DNA from: Streptomyces sp. NL15-2K
GTDB taxonomy: Bacteria; Actinomycetota; Actinomycetes; Streptomycetales; Streptomycetaceae
Reading direction: 5' to 3'
DNA length: 64,000 nucleotides
Assembly: GCF_030551255.1 (NCBI RefSeq)
Contig: NZ_CP130630.1
Coordinates: 1,426,001 to 1,490,000 of the forward strand
Under the pieces are notes generated by a model. The model did not search any database. It was not told the DNA's origin and worked only from the letters and a program-made list of their open reading frames with translations. The position numbers were made by a program, and so were the translations under genes. Positions 16,037 through 25,019 of the stretch are shown here, in pieces (within the stretch, counting starts at the first letter, position 1; each line of letters opens with the position of its first letter).

Positions 16037-16760
16037 CCTCACTCTGAGCTGGCCAGATGCAGGGCGAGGACGGCCTGGAGGAGAGCGGTCACGCGGGTGG
16101 TCGAGCACCGGAGCTTGCGGAGGAGTCTCCAGGCTTTGAGGGTGGCCATGGCCTGCTCGACGAGTGCGCGGATTTTGGCGTGGGACCGGTTTACGGCTTT
16201 CTGACCGGCGGAAAGGATTTTCCAGCGACCCCAGTAGGGGGTACGGACCGTGCCGCCGGCGCCCCGATACGCCTTGTCCGCCCAGCACTGGACGCCGGTC
16301 TCGGCGAGGGCATCGACGATGCCGTGTTCGCGAGCCGCACGGACATCGTGGACGGCGCCGGGTAGGGCCGGTGGGGCCCACAGCAGAACGCCTACGTCGA
16401 CGCGGCCCGTATCGCGTCGGTCAGGGTGGGCGCGAGGTCGGCCAGGAGTTCGACCGCCTCGGTGACATACCGGTAGGCGGTCGTGATCCCGACGCCGAAC
16501 CCGGCCGCAAGCTGTGCATACGTGTGTCCTACCCTCAGATGGGCGAGCGTGAGCAGGGCCTGGCGGCCAGCGCTCAGACGCCGCCAGCGGGAGCCGATCG
16601 CGCGACGGTGCTGCCGCAGACGGGTGGACAGCAAGCGCAGGGCAGAACCGGACACGTCGACACCTGACGGGTAGACAAGCATGCGAAGCCTCTGGTGGAG
16701 ACGGTTCTCTTGGTCGAAAACCCATCTACCAGGGGCTTTACCACATTGTCAGCCTAACCA
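16024..16760 (-). mobile_element. IS5-like insertion element, internally deleted
   Basis: A ~730-bp element carrying a two-part leftward transposase. The left end lies in the Pycsar remnant, where GAGCTCTTTCCA may pair imperfectly with TGTGGTAAAGCCCC at the right end (~16755); the termini are therefore approximate. No target duplication could be confirmed. An internal gap of ~150 bp in the catalytic domain makes it non-autonomous. A second, shorter remnant of a related transposase lies at 18081-18245 in opposite orientation. Confidence 0.6.
16039..16682 (-). pseudogene. IS5-family (DDE_Tnp_4-type) transposase, deleted and frameshifted
   Basis: The first part (16682-16392, 96 aa) begins MLVYPSGVDVSGSALRLL and ends VELLADLAPTLTDAIRAA, the HTH half of this transposase type. 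The second part, in another frame down to 16039, has LPGAVHDVRAAREHGIVDAL, ADKAYRGAGGTVRTPY and HAKIRALVEQAMATLKAWRL. The segment between, which normally carries the first catalytic Asp (DGTLI-like) and about 45-50 residues, is missing. The enzyme cannot be active. Confidence 0.8.
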
Positions 16761-16851
16761 CCCTGTCCTTGAGGAAGGTTGGAGGGTGCTCACGTGCTTC
16801 CCCGCCCTCCCGGTCAACATCCGTTCGCTCCCGGTAAAGGTCTACAGACCC

Positions 16852-17976
16852 GTGAATGCTTCAGACCCGCACGTCAACGCCTTCGCCGAGATCTTCGGCG
16901 ATCCGCCAGCCGACTTCGCCGTACCTGTCGACTGGGCGGCAGTCGAGTCCTGGTTGGGGACGAGCCTTCCCGCCGACTACAAGGCCATCGCTGCCGCGTA
17001 CGGCCCACTCGACATTGGCGCCCGGCTCTGGCTTCACGTGCCCTGCGTCAACCGCGGTTGGTTCGACTACGGAGCCTGGGTCCAGCAGACTCGGCGTAAC
17101 GCCCCCGGCGTCCTCCCCTTCGGCGCCACCCGTACCGCCGACACCCTCTATTGGGACACCACAGCATCCGACGACCCCGACCAGTGGCCGGTCGTCATGC
17201 ACTGTCAGGACGACGAGAACGCGGGCCGCGACCCCTGGCGGCGCTTCGCGACCCCGCTCGTGCCGACGCTGGCCCAGCTCGTGGCCGACGGCATGCACCC
17301 GGTGGCCGCCCGAAGTGGCATGCAAACCGACCTGGAGGACACCCCGTGGACACCGCCGCCCCGGCGACCGGAACCAACCGCTCAGCAGCGGGCGGCGCTC
17401 ACCACAGGCAGCGGGCTGGAAACTCTGATCACGCTCGTCCCGCCGCCGGAGATACCCGTGCTCGGTAAGCACAACTGGGACTGGCTGTACAAACGGCTGG
17501 GCACGCGTCTGCCCGGCGAGTACGTACGACTGATGGAGCGGTACGGGGCCGGCTCCTGGTGCGGCTGGCTGCGCTTCAATATCCCCTTCGACGACGACCA
17601 GTACGCGCTCGCACCGTGGGCCGAGTGGTACGCGGAGACCTACCAGGGGCAGCGAGCCGAGTTCCCTGAGTATCACCCGCTGGCCGTCTATCCCGAGCCC
17701 GGGGGATTCCTGCCCTTCGCCGACTCCATCGACGGCGACCAACTGTGCTGGCTGACCGAAGGTGCCACGCCGGACGACTGGCCATTGATCGTTCTATGGC
17801 GCCATGCCGACCAAGGTCCATCGCTCCATACTGACCTCACCAAAACCCTGCTGGAGTGGCTGCGCGGTCGGTTCGCGACCGAGGGCCTACCCCCGCTCGG
17901 ACGCCGCGACGAGGACCCCCTCGACTACATCGAATTCGAGCCCTACGACCCAGAACCAACCGCTGATGACCAATAA
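16852..17976 (+). CDS. Tandem SMI1/KNR4 (SUKH) family protein, possible orphan immunity protein
   Basis: A 374-residue cytosolic protein. Two SUKH-like domains are visible. The first (about 15-150) includes WAAVESWLGTSLPADYKAIA and GVLPFGATRTADTLYWDT. The second (about 200-360) includes WDWLYKRLGTRLPGEYVRLM, FLPFADSIDGDQLCWLTEG and WPLIVLWRH. The start is taken at GTG 16852; the frame upstream overlaps the IS. SUKH proteins often neutralise nuclease or deaminase toxins, but no toxin or secretion gene is adjacent. It lies between two transposase remnants, so it may be stranded from its partner. Confidence 0.75.
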   Translation: MNASDPHVNAFAEIFGDPPADFAVPVDWAAVESWLGTSLPADYKAIAAAYGPLDIGARLWLHVPCVNRGWFDYGAWVQQTRRNAPGVLPFGATRTADTLYWDTTASDDPDQWPVVMHCQDDENAGRDPWRRFATPLVPTLAQLVADGMHPVAARSGMQTDLEDTPWTPPPRRPEPTAQQRAALTTGSGLETLITLVPPPEIPVLGKHNWDWLYKRLGTRLPGEYVRLMERYGAGSWCGWLRFNIPFDDDQYALAPWAEWYAETYQGQRAEFPEYHPLAVYPEPGGFLPFADSIDGDQLCWLTEGATPDDWPLIVLWRHADQGPSLHTDLTKTLLEWLRGRFATEGLPPLGRRDEDPLDYIEFEPYDPEPTADDQ

Positions 17977-18080
17977 CTCACCGCCTCATCGGTCCAGTTC
18001 GAGGTAGGTAGCCGACTCATCAGCACAACCCACCCTGTCGCTGCCGCTCCACGGCAGGCTTCTTCGATCTCGGTCGCGGC

Positions 18081-18245
18081 CCAATCGTGGAAGCGGAGGC
18101 GATCTGCTTCGCCGACAAGGGGTACCAAGGTACCGGTAGGCGGTGAGCGTCCCTCATGGGAAGATCCGGGCCCTGGGCGAGCAGGCCACGGCCACGCTGA
18201 AGGGCTGGCGGCTGCTGCGGAACCTGCGGTGTTCCATCATCGCAT
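18081..18245 (+). pseudogene. IS5-like transposase remnant
   Basis: The plus strand reads PIVEAEAICFADKGYQGTG, then after a frame change HGKIRALGEQATATLKGWRL and LRNLRCS. This matches the C-terminal catalytic part of the transposase at 16039-16682 but differs in sequence, so it is an older copy. Its right end abuts the 3' end of the MFS pseudogene, which it seems to have truncated. Confidence 0.7.
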
Positions 18246-18249
18246 CGCC

Positions 18250-19204
18250 CCCTGGTTCAGGCCGTCCATACATGGGCAGCATCAGCAGCCCCGCCGCGGT
18301 GACGCTCGCACCGAAGCCGTATCCAGCCGACGACGGCGTCTGCACGAAGCCGGGCAGGAAGGACCAGATCGCGTACATGCCCGCGCCGCACAGCAGTGCG
18401 GCGGTGTTGGTGGTCCACACGGCGGGCAGCCGCATGACCCGCAGGTCGATCATGCGGGGTGCGGGAGCGTGCCTCGGCGAAGAGCCACAGCGCGAACAGG
18501 ACGACGGCCGCGGCGAACAGGCCGAGCACCCGCGCCGAGCCCCAGCCCCACACGCTCGCCTGGCTGAGCGGCAGCAGCAGCGCCACGAAGCCAGGCCGAC
18601 AGCAGTCCGGCACCGAGCCAATTGACGTTCCCCTCCGCCCTGTTGGGCGATTCGGGCACGTAGCGTACGGCGATGAGCGTGGCGGCCGCGACGATGGCGA
18701 CCGGGATCCAGAACAGCCACCGGTAGTCGAGCGCGGACACGATCGGACCGGCCGCGACCATGCCGACGCCGCCTCCCGCGGCGATCACGGCGGACAGGTT
18801 GCTGATGCTGCCGCTCACCTCGGAGGGGGCCGAACTCGTCCCGGATGATGCCGAAGGAGAGGGGGAACAGCGCGCCGCCGACGCCCTGCACCACCCGGGC
18901 GACGATCAGCAGGCCGATGGTCGGCGCGAGCGCGGCGAGCAGACAGCCGACCGCCACCGTCACGAGGACGGCGACGAGGGCGCGTTTCTTGCCGATCAGG
19001 TCGCCGACGCGGCCGAGGATCGGGGTGAAGACCGAGGCGGACAGCAGATACGCCGTCATCACCCAGGTCGCGGTGGACTGCGAGGTGTGCAGCGCGTGCT
19101 GAACGGTCGGCAGGGCCGGCGCGATCAGCGACTGCAGCATGGAGAACACCGCCGGCACCGGTCGTGAGGACGGCGAAGGTGAGGCGGGTGGACTTGCGGG
19201 GCAT
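18250..19204 (-). pseudogene. MFS drug exporter (DHA2-type), multiple frameshifts and truncated
   Basis: Starts MPRKSTRLTFAVLTTGAG at ATG 19204. Continuity then needs frame changes near 19150, 18820, 18600 and 18480. Recognisable pieces are SMLQSLIAPALPTVQHAL, GRVGDLIGKKRALVAVLV, SGSISNLSAVIAAGGGVG, YRWLFWIPVAIVAAATL and MYAIWSFLPGFVQTPSSAGY. About 320 residues (nine or so helices) remain of an expected 450-500, and the 3' end runs into an IS remnant. It is divergent from a TetR gene, the usual regulator-exporter pair. Four indels in ~1 kb indicate decay, although sequencing error may contribute. Confidence 0.75.
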
Positions 19205-19337
19205 GAAGAAGCCTCTTCCGAATACAGGGTGCGGCCGAAGCCTCGGTGCACGGCCGGCACGGGCCCGGTGCGCACTGCGGGCGACACGGGCACGCCGAAC
19301 GGCCGCGACGAGCGGTCGCGGAAAGGTGCACTGGTAA

Positions 19338-19357
19338 AGTGGAGGCGCACCTCCACT
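19338..19357. promoter_or_regulatory. Palindromic operator between the TetR gene and the MFS pseudogene
   Basis: AGTGGAGGCGCACCTCCACT has perfect 8-bp arms (AGTGGAGG/CCTCCACT) around four central bases. It lies in the divergent intergenic region, 52 bp upstream of the TetR GTG. This size and symmetry fit a TetR-family operator controlling the exporter and the regulator itself. Confidence 0.65.
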
Positions 19358-19408
19358 CTGACGGAGGCAACCCTCCGCTTCAACCCGATCCCGCCCCGGG
19401 AGGCACCC

Positions 19409-19987
19409 GTGACCGCCCAGCCGTTCCCCGTCAGCGAGATCGTCGCGGCCCGGCGACCGCACCGGAAGGACGCGGCCCGCAACTACGACGCCCTGCTGGC
19501 CGCCGCCCGTGAGGCGTTCGCGGAGCACGGCGCGGAGGCGTCCCTGGAGGACATCGCGCGCCGCGCGGGCGTCGGCATCGGCACGCTCTACCGGAACTTC
19601 CCCACCCGTCGCCATCTCTTCGAGAGCGTCTACGCGGACGAGGTGAACGCCCTGTGCGGGCTGGCCCTGGAGGTCGCGGACCTGGAGCCGTGGGAGGCAC
19701 TGACGACCTGGCTGGACCGGTTGGCGGGCTACATGGTGACCAAGCGGGCCGTCCGCGAGGCCCTCAACGACGAGTCGGAGATCTTCGCCTCCTGCCGCGA
19801 GTCGATGTACGCGGCCGGCGGCCCGCTCCTCGAGCGGGCCCAGCGGGCCGGCGAGGCGCGCACCGACATGGACTTCGCCGACCTGGTGCGCATGGTCGCG
19901 GGCGTCACCGGAACGACCTTCGACGACGACGCACAGCGCAACCGCGTCCTGTCCATCGCCCTGGACGGCGTGCGCACCACGCGCTGA
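19409..19987 (+). CDS. TetR-family transcriptional regulator
   Basis: A 192-residue repressor starting at GTG 19409 behind a GGGAGG site. The N-terminal HTH is clear: AAREAFAEHGAEASLEDIAR followed by RAGVGIGTLYRNFPTRRHLF. The C-terminal ligand domain is of the TetR_C group seen with exporters. It is divergent from an MFS exporter pseudogene, with an 8+8 palindrome between them. If the exporter is truly broken, the regulator has lost its main target; the rightward hydrolase gene 120 bp downstream could still be in its regulon. Confidence 0.9.
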   Translation: MTAQPFPVSEIVAARRPHRKDAARNYDALLAAAREAFAEHGAEASLEDIARRAGVGIGTLYRNFPTRRHLFESVYADEVNALCGLALEVADLEPWEALTTWLDRLAGYMVTKRAVREALNDESEIFASCRESMYAAGGPLLERAQRAGEARTDMDFADLVRMVAGVTGTTFDDDAQRNRVLSIALDGVRTTR

Positions 19988-20106
19988 GCCCGCCCCTCCC
20001 CCGCATCCCACGGAAACCGGTCTAGTTTTTATTGTCTGACTCAAATAAGTTCGCTGGTGCCGAGCGGCTTCCCCCGTGCCGCCACAGTTCCAGCGAACGG
20101 AGCCAC

Positions 20107-21039
20107 ATGTCCCTCCTGGCCCGGCCGGCGGTGGCCGTCCTCGCCGCCAAGACGATGCAGCGGATGACCGAGCTCGCCGACCGGCGCTCCGGCGGGCGCG
20201 GCTCGGCGGCGGCCTCGCACGCCCGTTTTCCCGAATTCCCGCGCATCGTGAGGGAGTTGATGATCCCCACATCCGTCGCCCCGGCCCGGGCGACGGTGTA
20301 CCTGCCCTCGACCGAGGAGCCGGCGCCACCGGTGCACGTCAACTTCCACGGCGGCGGCTACGTCATGACACTCACGGAGCTGGACGACCCGCTGTGCCGC
20401 CTCCTCGCCGCCGAGACCGGGGCCGTGGTGATCAACGTGGACTACGTGGTCGCCCCGCAGCACCCGTTCCCGGCCCCGCCCCGGCAGGCGTACGAGGTCG
20501 TCCGCTGGGTGGCCGAGCACGGTGCCGAGCACGGCTGGGACGGCAGTCGGCTCACGGTGGGCGGGCAGAGCGCCGGCGGCGGCCTCGCCGCGGCCGTCGC
20601 CCGCCAGGCCCTCGAAGAAGGCGGCCCCTCGATCGCGCTCCAGGTCCTGCACTATCCCCCGCTGGACCTCGTCACCCACGCCAACGACAAGCACGCCGCC
20701 GTGGACAAGCCGGCGCTGCGGCCCTGGATGGCGGACGTCTTCGACACGTCGTACGTCCCGGATGCGCGCCGGCGCACCGACCGGCTCGTGTCACCCGCCC
20801 ATCCGTCGGACACCGCGGATCTGACCGGCATCGCCCCGGCCCTGGTCATCACCGCCGAGTTCGACCTGCTCAAGAGGGAGGGCGAGCGCTACGCCGACCG
20901 GCTGCGGATGGACGGGGCGCTCGTGGAACACCACGACGTGCGGGGGGCCGACCACGGCTACGACACGTCGGACGACGAGAAGGCCCGGAAGACCTACGCC
21001 CTGATCGCCCGCCATGTGCGACAGGCGGTCCGCGTCTGA
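20107..21039 (+). CDS. Alpha/beta hydrolase, hormone-sensitive-lipase type esterase
   Basis: A 310-residue esterase of the HSL/bacterial type IV family. It has the oxyanion motif HVNFHGGGYVMT (HGGGY), the nucleophile elbow GGQSAGGG (about 158-165), an acid probably in ITAEFDLLKREGERYADRL, and the His in GADHGYDT. There is no signal peptide, so it should act on small acyl esters in the cytosol. The start is ATG 20107 with ACGGAG upstream. An AT-rich stretch at 20020-20050 may hold the promoter. It follows the TetR gene in the same direction. Confidence 0.88.
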   Translation: MSLLARPAVAVLAAKTMQRMTELADRRSGGRGSAAASHARFPEFPRIVRELMIPTSVAPARATVYLPSTEEPAPPVHVNFHGGGYVMTLTELDDPLCRLLAAETGAVVINVDYVVAPQHPFPAPPRQAYEVVRWVAEHGAEHGWDGSRLTVGGQSAGGGLAAAVARQALEEGGPSIALQVLHYPPLDLVTHANDKHAAVDKPALRPWMADVFDTSYVPDARRRTDRLVSPAHPSDTADLTGIAPALVITAEFDLLKREGERYADRLRMDGALVEHHDVRGADHGYDTSDDEKARKTYALIARHVRQAVRV

Positions 21040-21105
21040 CAGGCCCGAGACCGTTTCGGCCGTCCCCAACGGTCGGCGGCGTCGGATCCCTGACGGGCAG
21101 TCCCC

Positions 21106-21487
21106 TCAGGCGACCGGCGGCGTCCCGTGGGTGTGGAACGACTCGATGGTCTTCAGACCCCGGGCCTGCACGTCGGCGGCGAGGAAGTTGACGTGGCCCA
21201 GGCGCCGCACGCCCACACCCCGGTTCGGCTTGGCCTGCGGCTGGTTCTTCAGCGCGGGCCTGAGCGCGTCGGGAGCCCGGTACTCCTCGCTCTCCCAGTA
21301 GAGGGCGTGCTCATGGCCGTCCGGGTCGGTGGTGACGTAGAGCTTGCCGAGGCCGGGTTCGTCCTCGGCCCATGTGCCGGTGCCGCCCGCCTCCTCGATC
21401 GCCGCGATACGGCGCTGGAGGGCCTCCTCGCTGGAGGTGCGCAGGGCGAGCCGGCCGAGGCCGGGCCGCTCGGGCGCCGTCGAGGCC
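21106..21487 (-). pseudogene. VOC-family extradiol dioxygenase-like fragment
   Basis: About 125 residues of a glyoxalase/catechol-2,3-dioxygenase-like protein: RPGLGRLALRTSSEEALQRR, GLGKLYVTTDPDGHEHALYW (strand with a metal-ligand His position), then VRRLGHVNFLAADVQARG, the start of a second VOC module. The N-terminal module is missing and the C-terminus diverges after AADV. The remainder is too short for the two-module fold. It is probably a deletion remnant of an aromatic ring-cleavage gene. Confidence 0.55.
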
Positions 21488-22000
21488 GTGTTCGACAAGC
21501 AGCTGGACCTCCTTGTCCCGCTGTTGGGATGAATCACGATCCGTCACTGGGGCAGTGAGTCCGCGCAACGCCAGCACGCCGATACGGTCTGCATGGCTCC
21601 CGCAGCGGACGGTCCCGGTCAGTGCTCTCACCTCAAGCACGGCGGCCGGGGCCGTCAGCGCAGGCGGCAGGACTGCCGCCGACCCCGCCCGCCCCGGTAC
21701 GCCAGGGCCATCCGTCATGACCAGCGCGACGGAATCTGACGAACTCCCGCCGACGCGGTCGGTGATGCGCAGGCGGGCGACCAACTCGGCAAGGTTGATC
21801 ACGAGCCAACTCGCAGGTGGCACTGGCCCTCACGTCGGTCGGACGCCCGCGCAACTGGCCGGCCTCCTCCGGCGCAGTCGGCCGCTACCTCCCCCAGGTG
21901 CGCACGGAAGATGCGGAAGTGGTCATTTGCGGTCACTGTGGGACAGGAGCCGGTTACCGGCCGATCCTTGCCGAGCATCGGACTAGCCGAAGGAAACGTG
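21488..22000. other. Interval without a supportable gene
   Basis: 513 bp between the VOC fragment and the next rightward gene. A leftward open frame (21823 downwards; begins PASWLVINLAELVARLRIT) is not recognisable and runs out of frame into the VOC remnant, so it is not called. The last 50 bases should hold the promoter of the rightward gene, but no convincing -35/-10 pair was found. Confidence 0.4.
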
Positions 22001-22984
22001 ATGGCCGTAGCTTCAGACATGCTCGTTCCGGCACTGCGCGAGGTACGCAGAGCCGAAATCGCGCTTGCCGACCGCTTCAAAGCCCACCTCGCGGGCACGC
22101 CCGCCGGGGAGTACCGGGAGGTCCTGGAGCGTCGCGCCGGTGACGCCCAGGGGCACATCTACCGCATCGACGAACGTCTCGGAACCTTGCAGTCCCGCGG
22201 GCTGATGCAGACCGTTCTGGGAAATGCCTGGCGCCTGACCGAGCAGGCCGCCCGGCTGCCCTTCGACGTGACCATGGCCGTTCCCGGTGCTGTGCTGCGC
22301 GGCCGAGGACCGGCCTCGGAGCAACAACTGCTGAAGAACGTCGAGGACGAGTATGCGGTCACCGCGTTCGCCGTGGCCATCTGCCGGGCCGCCGAGCGCA
22401 TCGCCCAGGAGGCCCAGGACGCCGTCACCTCGGAGCTGCTCAGTTCCCTGCGGCGCGACCACGAAGAGGCGATGGAAGAGCTCGGCAACAGTCTCGAGCA
22501 GCGCGCCGAGGCGGCGGTGGTGGCCGCCCAAGCCGGTGATGGCTGGAGCGCCACCGGCGCCGGCCAGGCGGTTCGCGCCTGGAGCAGCTGGCTGCGGGAG
22601 ACGGCCGAGCGCATGCCGGGCGCGGACCGGTTCCAGGGGGCACCGGAGGGAGCCCTCATCAGGGACTACGAGCTGCCGATCCCCGACTACCGCAGGCTCG
22701 GCACCAGGACGATCCTCGAACGGCTCCCGTACCTCACCCAGACAGACCTGGCCACGGTCGGCGCCTACGAACGTGCCCACGCCGCCCGCCCCGCGATCCT
22801 GAGCCGGATCGCCGACCTGCTCGGGCCGGAGCCCTGGCCCGGCTACGACAGCATGGACGAAGATGAGATCATCAAGCGCCTCGGTGACGCGGAGGAAGGT
22901 CTCATCCGGCGGGTGCTGACCTACGAGCGTCGCCATCAGACACGCCCCAGCGTCCTCGCCGCCGCCGAGCGGGTCCCCGCCTGA
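22001..22984 (+). CDS. Conserved actinobacterial helical protein, function unknown
   Basis: A 327-residue, largely alpha-helical cytosolic protein. The N-terminal ~190 residues are charged helices including LLKNVEDEYAVTAFAVAICR and SLRRDHEEAMEELGNSLEQR, which recall ferritin-like (DUF892-like) bundles, though no metal ligands could be assigned. The C-terminus has two similar helical repeats: LTQTDLATVGAYERAHAARP, then MDEDEIIKRLGDAEEGLIRR and VLTYERRHQTRPSVLAA. This YERxHxxRPxxL motif occurs in several actinobacterial stress-related proteins. The start is ATG 22001, with a GTG at 21998, behind AAGGA. No operon partner. Confidence 0.7.
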   Translation: MAVASDMLVPALREVRRAEIALADRFKAHLAGTPAGEYREVLERRAGDAQGHIYRIDERLGTLQSRGLMQTVLGNAWRLTEQAARLPFDVTMAVPGAVLRGRGPASEQQLLKNVEDEYAVTAFAVAICRAAERIAQEAQDAVTSELLSSLRRDHEEAMEELGNSLEQRAEAAVVAAQAGDGWSATGAGQAVRAWSSWLRETAERMPGADRFQGAPEGALIRDYELPIPDYRRLGTRTILERLPYLTQTDLATVGAYERAHAARPAILSRIADLLGPEPWPGYDSMDEDEIIKRLGDAEEGLIRRVLTYERRHQTRPSVLAAAERVPA

Positions 22985-22993
22985 CCGGCCGTC

Positions 22994-23019
22994 GGGCGAA
23001 GGCACGTCGTGCCCCGCCC
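22994..23019 (+). terminator. Hairpin followed by a T-rich tract
   Basis: GGGCG...CGCCC with an inner GCAC/GTGC stem lies 10 bp after the stop of the helical protein and is followed by TTTCCTTTC. Reasonable intrinsic terminator for the rightward gene; the leftward acetyltransferase ends just beyond it. Confidence 0.5.
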
Positions 23020-23054
23020 TTTCCTTTCACACGGCCGCGGTCATACCCCGGGCC

Positions 23055-23945
23055 TCACTGGGCGGGCCGCGGGACTCCGGGATGTCGTGACTGGTAGGTC
23101 CACAGCTGGTCGACGAGGGTGAAGCCGAAGGAGTCGAAGAGCCGGGGCGCCGCCTGGCTGTCGTCGCCGGCGTGCGGGGGGTCGTCGACGACGAGGGCAA
23201 CCTCGGTGGCACCCTGCTCGGCCAGCAGGGCCAAGGCCTGGCCGAGCAACTCGTGGCCCAGGCCACGGTGACGGTGAGTGGGCCGGGTCTCGATCCAGTA
23301 CACGGTCGCGGTGGCCTCGGGTCCCACGCCGATCACGGCCTCTGCGACCGGCTCGGCCCCATGGCGGACGATCAGCCGCTGGCCCGGGGGAAAGTCACAG
23401 GAGACGACTTCCGCGACCACCCTGGCCGGCGGGAGCTCGGCAGACAGCGCACAGTACAGATAACAGCCCTGGCGACGGCCGGTGAAGCCGCTGCGCAGCA
23501 GGGCGTCATGCGTGGCGCCGCGGCGGGCGCGCGGCAGGCCGCCCGGCCCCAGCGGACCCGGCGGACCGCCGACGAAGGCCTCGATCATCGGGCAGTGGGC
23601 CAGCGCGGCCAGGGCGTGACCGATCAGCGCACGCAGAGCAGGCGGTTCCTCGCGGGCATGGACCCAGCAGATCACCCCGGTGCGCACATCGGCCCAGGAC
23701 AGATACGCGATGACCCCCTCAGGGCAGTCCCCGTCCCCCGCCAGAACACTGATCCGCGGCCGAGCCGATACCTCCCAGCCGACCGGCGGAACAAGACCGC
23801 TCCGCGCGGCGGCCAGCCTCTCCGTGGTGCAGCGCGGCTGCCCCGGCAGCCGGTCGGCATCAACCAGTTCTCGTACCAGCGGCTCGTCGTCGGGACGATA
23901 CGGGCGCACAGTGCACCCACTCTCAGGGCTGGGCGAAGGGGCCAT
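23055..23945 (-). CDS. GNAT-family N-acetyltransferase
   Basis: A 296-residue protein whose C-terminal half is a GNAT fold. The acetyl-CoA loop reads RPTHRHRGLGHELLGQALAL (R/Q-x-x-G-x-G/A) and follows the beta-4 strand TATVYWIETR. VALVVDD and FDSFGFTLVDQLW complete the fold. The N-terminal half looks like a decayed second GNAT module. The start is ATG 23945; a TTG at 23960 is possible. Substrate unknown. It is followed after ~100 bp (upstream, same strand) by a lipase-like gene. Confidence 0.8.
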   Translation of the reverse strand: MAPSPSPESGCTVRPYRPDDEPLVRELVDADRLPGQPRCTTERLAAARSGLVPPVGWEVSARPRISVLAGDGDCPEGVIAYLSWADVRTGVICWVHAREEPPALRALIGHALAALAHCPMIEAFVGGPPGPLGPGGLPRARRGATHDALLRSGFTGRRQGCYLYCALSAELPPARVVAEVVSCDFPPGQRLIVRHGAEPVAEAVIGVGPEATATVYWIETRPTHRHRGLGHELLGQALALLAEQGATEVALVVDDPPHAGDDSQAAPRLFDSFGFTLVDQLWTYQSRHPGVPRPAQ

Positions 23946-24044
23946 GCTGTCCGTCCGCAACGTGCTGACGTCTTTACCGGCTCTCTCCCAGCCTCCACCG
24001 ATCTGCCCGCGCTGTCACGGGAAACGGCGACGGTGCCCACCGCG

Positions 24045-24863
24045 CTACGAAGAGTCGTGATCCGGGGGACAAACCGCGAACGCGACCTGAGCCGCGGCCA
24101 GCAGCGCGCGCATCTCGTCGATGACCGGCCGGTGAAGAGGCAGCGTCAGGTGACCGACGCCGGGCACGAGCACGTTGCGCGCCTCGAGGTCCGGATGGTC
24201 GATACGGCCCCTGGCGGCGGGGATGACAGCCTCGTCCAGATCGCTGTGGAAGGCCACGAACCGAGTGCGGCATCCCACGGCCGGCTCGGTGAGCTCGGTC
24301 AGTAGCTCGCTTCCCGGCCGTAGCTGGCGCAACAGCGGATGAGCCGGGGCCAGCAGGGCGGTGGCGGTCCCGCCGTGCGGTGTCGCCAGCGTGATCACCA
24401 GCGGCACGTGCGTGTCACCGCCGAGCCGCTGCACGTAGTAGCGGGCGATCAGCCCGCCCAGGCTGTACCCGATCACGACCGCGGCCCGCCCATCGCTGCC
24501 GGCACGCACCAGCTCGACCTGGTCGCCCAGCGCCCGTGCCGCCGTGCGGATGTCCGGGCCGAACACGTTGCAGGCGACCGGGACGAAGGGGCCTACACCG
24601 TCCCCGCGAAGCTCCCGCTCCAGGGGCGGGATGACCGATGCTCCGTCGGCCAGCCCGTGCACCAACAAAACTGGAATCCCCGCACCGGCGGGCAGCGGGT
24701 CACCTGGGCCTGTCGGCCGCCCATGCATGGCACGAGCCAACACCCCGGTCAGCTGCCCGACGCCCTCCGCGGCCATGTCGAGCGGGAGCCGGGCCAGACG
24801 AACCACTGCCCTGCTCGCCTCGACACCCACGCCGCGCGCCGGTGACAGCCCCGGCACCGACAA
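24045..24863 (-). CDS. Lipase/PGAP1-like alpha/beta hydrolase
   Basis: A ~272-residue hydrolase with IPVLLVHGLADGASVIPPLE (oxyanion region), nucleophile elbow VVIGYSLGGLIARYYVQRLG, TLATPHGGTATALL, an acidic residue near HSDLDEAVIP, and the His in VPGVGHLTLPLHRPV. The GYSLGG motif and the TPHGG strand place it with bacterial triacylglycerol lipases and PGAP1-like proteins. There is no obvious secretion signal. The start is non-ATG: TTG at 24863 or GTG at 24857, about 20 bases after CCTTTCGGG, with no strong ribosome site. Confidence 0.8.
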   Translation of the reverse strand: MSVPGLSPARGVGVEASRAVVRLARLPLDMAAEGVGQLTGVLARAMHGRPTGPGDPLPAGAGIPVLLVHGLADGASVIPPLERELRGDGVGPFVPVACNVFGPDIRTAARALGDQVELVRAGSDGRAAVVIGYSLGGLIARYYVQRLGGDTHVPLVITLATPHGGTATALLAPAHPLLRQLRPGSELLTELTEPAVGCRTRFVAFHSDLDEAVIPAARGRIDHPDLEARNVLVPGVGHLTLPLHRPVIDEMRALLAAAQVAFAVCPPDHDSS

Positions 24864-25019
24864 CTGCGGCCCGAAAGGAATGCCCGTAGCCGTTCACCTT
24901 CCCTGCATGAACCGTGCTTGCCCTGCCTAGTGGAAGAGCTGGACATATAGGACTACATAGGAAACGTTGCTCAGGTCGGCTCGATTCCACCGTCCGCTAC
25001 CGTTCACTTTGGACTCTCC

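Noticed and set aside
19338..19357. Transcription terminator
   Set aside because: The palindrome has only four central bases and lies between divergent genes, so an operator is a better fit than a terminator hairpin.
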